From Patescibacteria group bacterium (GTDB lineage Bacteria; Patescibacteriota; Patescibacteriia; Patescibacteriales; UBA12465), in assembly GCA_029982795.1 (NCBI GenBank), contig JARRBY010000004.1:1-42718 (forward strand): DNA of 42,718 nt. The letters run 5' to 3'. A model generated the notes under the pieces. The model did not search any database. It was not told the DNA's origin and saw nothing but the letters and a program-made list of their open reading frames with translations. Numbering within the stretch: the first letter of the stretch is position 1; each line of letters begins with the position of its first letter. Positions 36,514 to 42,718 of the stretch are shown piece by piece. A program made the position numbers and the translations under genes.

Positions 36514-38190
36514 ATGAATAATACAAAAGAAGAAAAATTTAAAATTGCTTATTTTAGCATGGAAATTGGTATGCACCCGGATATTAAAACTTATTCCGGA
36601 GGTTTGGGGGTTTTGGCTGGCGATATATTGCGCTCCGCCGCTGATTTGAAAGTTCCGTTAATAGGGGTTACCCTACTTAATCGTTATGGTTATTTTAATC
36701 AAGAAATAAACAAACAAGGAGAACAAAAAGAAAACTTATTTAAAGCTTATAGTTTTTCTAAATTAAAAAAGTTAAAAACAGAGGTTTCAATAAAAATTAA
36801 TAAAGATAAGGTTTATATCACCGCTTGGGAATATAGTATCAAGTCTCCCAATGGTTTTATTGTGCCGGTAGTTTTATTGGATACAAATTTGAGAAAAAAT
36901 AAGAAAAAATATAGAACCTTAACCGATCATTTATATGGTGGTGATAAGAAGTATCGTCTTTTACAAGAAATGATTCTTGGTCGCGGTGGTTATGAGATGA
37001 TAAAAAAGTTAGGCTATTGTATTAAAAAGTTTCATATTAATGAGGGGCATGGTAGTTTTGTAACTATTGCGAAATTTTTAGATGAAAAAGGGAGTATAAG
37101 AAAAAGACTGGCAAATGTAAAAAAGGCTTGCGTTTTTACTACTCATACCCCTTTAAAAACAGCTAATGATATTTTTTCTGTAGAAAAGGTAAAATATTAT
37201 CAACCGGACTTTCCTGATAAATTGCCAGGTTTAGTTATTAATAAAAAAGTAAATATGACCGAAGTAGCTTTATATTTTAGTAATTATGTAAATGGGGTTT
37301 CAAATAGTCACCAAAAAGTTACAAGAGAAATGTTTCCGAGGCATTTTATCAGCAATGTTACCAATGGAGTGCATTCCCTTACATGGACGGCGCCGGAATT
37401 TGTAGCATTGTTTGATGAATATATCCCCACCTGGCGAGAATCAGGTTTATCTTTAAGACACGCTTTTTCAATCCCACTTAATAAAATTTGGACTGCCCAT
37501 CAAAGTGCAAAAAGACGCCTTTTAAAAACAATTGAAAAGAAAACGGGAGAAAAATTAGAGATCAATGTTTTTACTATCGGTTTTGCGCGACGCTTTACCG
37601 CCTATAAAAGACCAACTTTGTTATTTAATGATATTGAAAAATTACTTAAAATTAATGATAAAATTGGTAAAATTCAACTTGTCTATAGTGGTAAAGCTCA
37701 TCCTCAAGATGAAATAGGAAAGAGTCTTATTAAAGAGTTAAATGAAATTAAAAAGAATTATGGTAATCGACTAAAAATTGTTTTTTTGGAAAATTATGAT
37801 ATGAAGTTAGCGAAGCTGATAACTGCTGGAGTTGATATTTGGTTGAACAATCCTCTGCCACCCAATGAAGCTTCAGGTACCAGTGGTATGAAAGCGGCTC
37901 ATAACGGTATTCCGCAGTTGAGTACGCTTGATGGTTGGTGGCATGAAGGATATATAAAAGCTAAAACAGGTTGGGCGATTGCTCATTCTGGAAAGACTAA
38001 TAATAAAAAACAAGATGAAAAAGATGCAAATTGTATTTATAATTTATTAACAGAAGAGATACTCCCCACTTTCTATCATAAACCGGAAATGTGGCGAGAG
38101 ATTATGCGCTTTTCAATCGCGATTAACGCCTCTTATTTTAATACCGATAGAGTAGTCAGAGATTATATTCAAAATGCTTATTTTAATTAA
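36514..38190 (+). CDS. alpha-glucan (glycogen/starch) phosphorylase family protein
   Basis: KIAYFSMEIGMHPDIKTYSGGLGVLAGDILRSAADLKVPLIGVTLLNRYGYFNQ...PLPPNEASGTSGMKAAHNGIPQLSTLDGWW. Confidence 0.9.
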   Translation: MNNTKEEKFKIAYFSMEIGMHPDIKTYSGGLGVLAGDILRSAADLKVPLIGVTLLNRYGYFNQEINKQGEQKENLFKAYSFSKLKKLKTEVSIKINKDKVYITAWEYSIKSPNGFIVPVVLLDTNLRKNKKKYRTLTDHLYGGDKKYRLLQEMILGRGGYEMIKKLGYCIKKFHINEGHGSFVTIAKFLDEKGSIRKRLANVKKACVFTTHTPLKTANDIFSVEKVKYYQPDFPDKLPGLVINKKVNMTEVALYFSNYVNGVSNSHQKVTREMFPRHFISNVTNGVHSLTWTAPEFVALFDEYIPTWRESGLSLRHAFSIPLNKIWTAHQSAKRRLLKTIEKKTGEKLEINVFTIGFARRFTAYKRPTLLFNDIEKLLKINDKIGKIQLVYSGKAHPQDEIGKSLIKELNEIKKNYGNRLKIVFLENYDMKLAKLITAGVDIWLNNPLPPNEASGTSGMKAAHNGIPQLSTLDGWWHEGYIKAKTGWAIAHSGKTNNKKQDEKDANCIYNLLTEEILPTFYHKPEMWREIMRFSIAINASYFNTDRVVRDYIQNAYFN

Positions 38191-38202
38191 ATATAGAAAT
38201 AT

Positions 38203-38472
38203 ATGACAACAAAAAAAACTCATTCAAGTAGAATAAAAAAAAGAGAAAAATTTAAAGTTACCGGTGAAGAAATTTTAAAAAAAATTAAAGACTTGATAAA
38301 AGAAGGAAATGTCAGAAGAATTATAATTAAAGATGAAAAAGATAATGTGATTATGGAAATTCCTGTTACTGTGGCGGTTGTAGGAACAGTTTTTGCTCCT
38401 CTATTAGCAGCGGTTGGCGCTTTAGCCGCTTTGTTATCTAAAGCAACCATTGAAGTAGAGAGAAGAGACTAA
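38203..38472 (+). CDS. DUF4342-like small protein
   Basis: VTGEEILKKIKDLIKEGNVRRIIIKDEKDNVIMEIPVTVAVVGTVFAPLLAAVGALAALLSK. Confidence 0.75.
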   Translation: MTTKKTHSSRIKKREKFKVTGEEILKKIKDLIKEGNVRRIIIKDEKDNVIMEIPVTVAVVGTVFAPLLAAVGALAALLSKATIEVERRD

Positions 38473-38477
38473 TAAAT

Positions 38478-38511
38478 AAAAAAAGAGATTAATTTTATTA
38501 ACCTCTTTTTT
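38478..38511. terminator. bidirectional terminator
   Basis: AAAAAGAGATTAATTTTATTAACCTCTTTTT between convergent ORFs. Confidence 0.7.
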
Positions 38512-38519
38512 TATTTGCG

Positions 38520-39899
38520 CTATTGTTTAATTATTTCCAGTATTTCTTTCGTTTTTTCTTTCATAATATTTTCATTTATTGCTTCTAAATTTAAACGTAC
38601 TTTTTCTTCCGTGTTTGAGCCTCTAACATTAAACCAAAAATCATCATAGCTAACACTAACACCATCAAGAGTGCTTATTTTTCCGTCTGAGAAAGTATTT
38701 TTAATTCTGGTAAAGACAGCTTCTTTATCAGCGACAACACAATTAATTTCTCCTGAAGAAAAATATTTTTCATATTTTTTTATATATAAAGAGGTGGATT
38801 TAGATGTGCTCGAGAATTCAGTTAAAAGTTTTAAAATCATAAGTATTGGGTATTCAAAACAACCAATAGTGGTATTTAAATAAAAATGCCCTGATGATTC
38901 GCCGGCAAAATAAATATCTTCAGCTAACATTTGTTCTTTAATCAAAGAGTGCCCCACTCTAGTCTCTACTGGAATTCCTTTATTTTCATTTATCATATCA
39001 ATTGTAATTTTTCCCGGTCTAACATCATAACCAATTTTAGCCCCAGGTCGGTCCTTTAAAAAAAGCTTTGCTAATAATCCTCTTATTATAGCGGGTTTAA
39101 TTGTTTTTCCTTCATTATCAACAAAAAATATTCTATCTCCATCACCGTCGGTAGCAATACCTAAATCAGCTTTATTTTTTATAACCGCTTCTTTCAGTTG
39201 AGTTAAATTTTCTTCTTTTAAAGGATCAGCTTCATGAGCGGGAAAAGTGCCATCGAGAGTAAAGTTTAGTTTTATCAATTCGCATTGTTTTAAATTAGAG
39301 AATATTTTTTCTAAATAAAGCGCTCCCATACTATTAGCGGCATCAGCTACAATTTTTAAAGGTTTAATTAAATTAGAATCAATATTGGCAAAGGCAAAAG
39401 AAATTTCTTCTTCAAGTATTCCTGTTATTTTAGTAATAGTTCCGGGTTTTGGTGAGGGGATAAACCTATTTTCTAATATTTTATCCTTTAAAAACATGAT
39501 TCCGGTATTGCCACTAACAGGACGACCATTTTTTCTGACTAACTTAAAACCATTCCATTCTTTTGGATTATGGGAAGCAGAAATAATTATTCCGCCATCA
39601 TAATTATTTTTTCCGACTGCAAAATAGAAGCTTGGGGTTGGGATTAGATTAAGATCAAAGACGTTTGCTCCAGCAGTAACAAGGCCACGAATTAAGTTTT
39701 CCTTTAACATTGGTGAAGATTTTCTCATATCACAAGCGACAGCAATATTTAAAGGTCGTTCTTTATTGTAGTCGTTATCATGTTTTTTTAGTTCAACAAA
39801 AGCCAAGCCCAGTAGGTAGGCAAGTTCATTGTCAAAATCTTGACCATAAATACCTCTAATATCGTAGGCTTTAAATATTTTTGGGTTTATTGGTAGCAT
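38520..39899 (-). CDS. phosphomannomutase/phosphoglucomutase
   Basis: INPKIFKAYDIRGIYG...GIIISASHNPKEWNGFK...ATDGDGDRIFFVD...FAGESSGHFY; ORF track opens at 39923. Confidence 0.92.
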   Translation of the reverse strand: MLPINPKIFKAYDIRGIYGQDFDNELAYLLGLAFVELKKHDNDYNKERPLNIAVACDMRKSSPMLKENLIRGLVTAGANVFDLNLIPTPSFYFAVGKNNYDGGIIISASHNPKEWNGFKLVRKNGRPVSGNTGIMFLKDKILENRFIPSPKPGTITKITGILEEEISFAFANIDSNLIKPLKIVADAANSMGALYLEKIFSNLKQCELIKLNFTLDGTFPAHEADPLKEENLTQLKEAVIKNKADLGIATDGDGDRIFFVDNEGKTIKPAIIRGLLAKLFLKDRPGAKIGYDVRPGKITIDMINENKGIPVETRVGHSLIKEQMLAEDIYFAGESSGHFYLNTTIGCFEYPILMILKLLTEFSSTSKSTSLYIKKYEKYFSSGEINCVVADKEAVFTRIKNTFSDGKISTLDGVSVSYDDFWFNVRGSNTEEKVRLNLEAINENIMKEKTKEILEIIKQ

Positions 39900-41010
39900 A
39901 GGAGAGAACACTTCCCAAGCCAAGCCAAATCGCTACTAAATTAATAATCCGGCCCAACCAAGGAATTGATAATAATAAAGCTAAAATAAGAGTACCTGTT
40001 AGTAAAATCCAAAATAAATGAATCTTTTCTTTTTTTAGAATTTTAGTGAAGATAAAATCACCTAAAATTAAAGCAGCAATTGTTTTTCCAATAAATAAAC
40101 CGGCTAACCAAAGAGAAATTAAAATTATTGATAGAGGAATACCAATAATAGTAAAAGTTAAGACTAAAGCAAGAGGAAGAATGATTAGAGTGAAAAGGCC
40201 ACCCCATAAAAACGCTTTCCCGGTTTTATTTTTTGCTTCTTTAATAAATCGACGACTTAAACGAGTGGCAATAAAGACAAAGAAAAGACCAATAAATAAG
40301 ATTGATAAGAAAGAAAAGGCGGTTCCCCATAACCAATTTAAGAAAGACGATTTTTTAGTAACATTTAAATTCTTCCACGTTATTTCTCCGGAAACATTAT
40401 TATTAGCCTTTAAATCTAACTCTTCTTTTGATTGATAATCAAGATTCCCGTTAATAACAGCATTTTTATCTATTATCAAACCATCACTTTCTTCGTTAAG
40501 TACCTTGACTCTCACATTTTTACCAACCTTACCGGCGATAAAGGTTTTTTGTGAATATGAATCAAGGCTACCTATTATATTACCTCTAATTGTTGCCGCC
40601 ACACCGCCGATAGTAACATCCCAACCAACTCTAGCTTCATTACCAATTGTTATTTGTGAACCAAAAGCATTAAGATTACGTGAAATTGAACTGTTAATAT
40701 TTATGTTACTACCAATAACACGAACATTCCCACCAACTTCACCCTCAATATTAATGTTTTGACCAATAGCGATGATATCACCTTCGATTCTTCCGGTAAC
40801 AGTGATGTAATTAGCGGCGACTATTAAATCGCCACCAACAATACCGTCAACAATTACATTTTCACTAACAGCAAAGAGATTGCCGGTTATGTTTTCCTCA
40901 GCAGAAACAAAGACTGTCCCTTTATTTTCCTCTTCAGCAGCATTTACCGCTAAAAAAGGAAATGATAGAAGAGAAACAAATAAAGCAATAATGGCTATTT
41001 TTGTTTTCAT
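39871..41010 (-). CDS. secreted/membrane bactofilin-like polymer-forming protein
   Basis: Signal peptide, bactofilin-like repeats (VIVDGIVGGDLIVAANYITVTGRIEGDIIAIGQNINIEGEVGGNVRV), C-terminal TM cluster. Confidence 0.8.
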   Translation of the reverse strand: MKTKIAIIALFVSLLSFPFLAVNAAEEENKGTVFVSAEENITGNLFAVSENVIVDGIVGGDLIVAANYITVTGRIEGDIIAIGQNINIEGEVGGNVRVIGSNININSSISRNLNAFGSQITIGNEARVGWDVTIGGVAATIRGNIIGSLDSYSQKTFIAGKVGKNVRVKVLNEESDGLIIDKNAVINGNLDYQSKEELDLKANNNVSGEITWKNLNVTKKSSFLNWLWGTAFSFLSILFIGLFFVFIATRLSRRFIKEAKNKTGKAFLWGGLFTLIILPLALVLTFTIIGIPLSIILISLWLAGLFIGKTIAALILGDFIFTKILKKEKIHLFWILLTGTLILALLLSIPWLGRIINLVAIWLGLGSVLSYATNKPKNI

Positions 41011-41079
41011 AAAAGATTGTTAATTTTTAAAAAATATAGTATTCTTAATTAGATTATATTTTAATTATACTCTAAAAAA

Positions 41080-42687
41080 ATGATAGAAGCAATAAAAAAA
41101 TTAGTAATTAAAGCAATAAAACAAGCAAAAAATCGAGATGACTTGGAAAATATAAAAAGAGAGTTTTGTAAAACATACAAATTATCAGCGATTACCAATT
41201 CACAAATTTTAAAAACCTATAAAGACTTGTTAAATAGGCATGAAATTAAAAAAAGTCAGTCTTTTGAGAAATTATTAAGGAAAAGAACAGTCAGAACCTT
41301 ATCCGGAATAGCGCCGGTGGCCGTTTTAACAAAATCTTATCCTTGTCCCGGTAATTGCGCTTATTGTCCCCATCAAGAAGATGTCCCTGTTAGTTATTTA
41401 TCTAATGAACCGGCAGTAATGCGGGCGATTAGATGTGGTTACCATCCTTTTAAACAGGTTGTGTGGCGACTTAAGGCCTTAGAAAATAATGGGCATGAGC
41501 CTACTAAAATAGAGATTATTGTTATCGGTGGAACGTGGAGTTATTTGCCTAAAAAATATAAATATTGGTTTATTCTTAATTGTTTTCGAGCGGCTAATGA
41601 TTTTAATAAAATAAAAAGGGAATACAAGGGAGAAGATTTGGTATTAAATAAATTGAAATCACCCTATAATAAGCAGTTGAGTCAAAAAAAATTAGAAGAG
41701 TATTTAAAAATTGAACAAAGAAGAAACGAAAAGGCAAAATATAAAATTATTGGCTTAACTTTAGAAACAAGACCGGATTATATTAATGAAGCTGAATTGG
41801 AAGAAATGAGAGATTTGGGTTGTACCAGAATTGAAGTGGGGGTACAAGCGATAGATGATAAGATTTTAGATTTAAATAAAAGAGGACACGGAGTAAAAGA
41901 GATAACACAAGCGACTCTTTTAATGCGACGTTTTGGTTTTAAGATTACTTATCACTTAATGCCAGCTCTCCCCGGTTCAACACCGACTAAAGATTTTAAA
42001 ATGTTCAAGCAAATATTTTCAGATAGTCGTTTTCAGCCTGACCAAATTAAATTATACCCCACTGTAGTGGTAAAGGGGAGTCTCCTTTATAAATGGTTTA
42101 AAGAGGGTAAATATAAAGCTTATTCTGATAAGCAATTACAGGATTTAATTATAAAATGTAAGGAAATAGTCCCTCCTTATGTGAGAATTATTAGATTAAT
42201 TCGTGATATACCAGGAGAATCAATTGAAGCGGGTAATAAAATTACCAACTTAAGACAAATCATGAAAGACAGGGGGGTGGTTTGTCATTGTATTCGTTGT
42301 CGTGAAGCTAAAGAAGCAATTTTAAAAAACTGGCAAATTAACGTTGAAGAATATCAAGCGGCAGAGGGTAAAGAATTTTTTATTAGCGTTGATAGTGATG
42401 ACAATAAAACTCTTTATGGTTTTTGTCGTTTACGTTTTGATAAAAAAAACAAAATAGCGCCGGCAATTATTAGAGAATTACATGTTTATGGAGAATTAAC
42501 CAGTGTTGGTGTTGATGGTAAGGTACAGCATCTTGGTTTAGGAAAAGAATTAATAAAGAAAGCGGAAAAAATTGCTCGTGAATACAAAGCGGAAAAGATA
42601 GCGGTTATTTCCGGGGTAGGAGTTAGAGATTATTATCGTAAAAATGGTTATCAATTAAAAGGTACTTATATGTTTAAAAAACTATAA
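41080..42687 (+). CDS. Elp3-family radical SAM / GNAT tRNA uridine-34 modification enzyme
   Basis: TVRTLSGIAPVAVLTKSYPCPGNCAYCPH...GGTWSYLP...TLETRPDYINEAEL...CHCIRCREAKE...C-terminal GNAT (VQHLGLGKELIKKAEKIA). Confidence 0.92.
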   Translation: MIEAIKKLVIKAIKQAKNRDDLENIKREFCKTYKLSAITNSQILKTYKDLLNRHEIKKSQSFEKLLRKRTVRTLSGIAPVAVLTKSYPCPGNCAYCPHQEDVPVSYLSNEPAVMRAIRCGYHPFKQVVWRLKALENNGHEPTKIEIIVIGGTWSYLPKKYKYWFILNCFRAANDFNKIKREYKGEDLVLNKLKSPYNKQLSQKKLEEYLKIEQRRNEKAKYKIIGLTLETRPDYINEAELEEMRDLGCTRIEVGVQAIDDKILDLNKRGHGVKEITQATLLMRRFGFKITYHLMPALPGSTPTKDFKMFKQIFSDSRFQPDQIKLYPTVVVKGSLLYKWFKEGKYKAYSDKQLQDLIIKCKEIVPPYVRIIRLIRDIPGESIEAGNKITNLRQIMKDRGVVCHCIRCREAKEAILKNWQINVEEYQAAEGKEFFISVDSDDNKTLYGFCRLRFDKKNKIAPAIIRELHVYGELTSVGVDGKVQHLGLGKELIKKAEKIAREYKAEKIAVISGVGVRDYYRKNGYQLKGTYMFKKL

Positions 42688-42718
42688 AAAATAAAGATTT
42701 TATTTATTTTTAGTTTTT

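Overview
AT-rich bacterial chromosome segment whose gene content and 16S features suggest a Candidate Phyla Radiation (Patescibacteria) genome (inference). It spans the probable replication origin: yidC-yidD-rnpA-rpmH on the minus strand, then dnaA-dnaN on the plus strand. Around it are mostly housekeeping genes: infC-rpmI-rplT-secG, pheST, valS, trpS, topA, der, pth, rnj, a PBP1A, a glucan phosphorylase, Elp3, two bactofilin-type genes and eight tRNAs. The standout feature is a stand-alone 16S rRNA gene (about 7166-9486) interrupted by an 837-nt insertion (8519-9355), exactly between E. coli positions 1399 and 1400 in the decoding region. The insertion is not group I: the 5' exon ends in C and the insertion ends in U, where U and G are expected. 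It carries a 33-nt element matching group II intron domain V almost position for position (CGC triad, G.U wobble, U.G pair, 2-nt bulge). It has a GUGCG-like 5' motif displaced by 5 extra nucleotides, a domain VI helix with no bulged branch-point A, and a frameshifted LAGLIDADG homing endonuclease ORF instead of a reverse transcriptase. That combination recalls an unusual class known from mitochondrial rRNA group II introns, here in a bacterial 16S gene. Other points: compensatory changes in 16S (505/526 and 921/1396), a 28-nt precursor processing stem around the single 16S, a tRNA-Ile(UAU), a candidate structured RNA at 1464-1590, and a perfect consensus promoter ahead of an uncharacterised 92-aa membrane protein.
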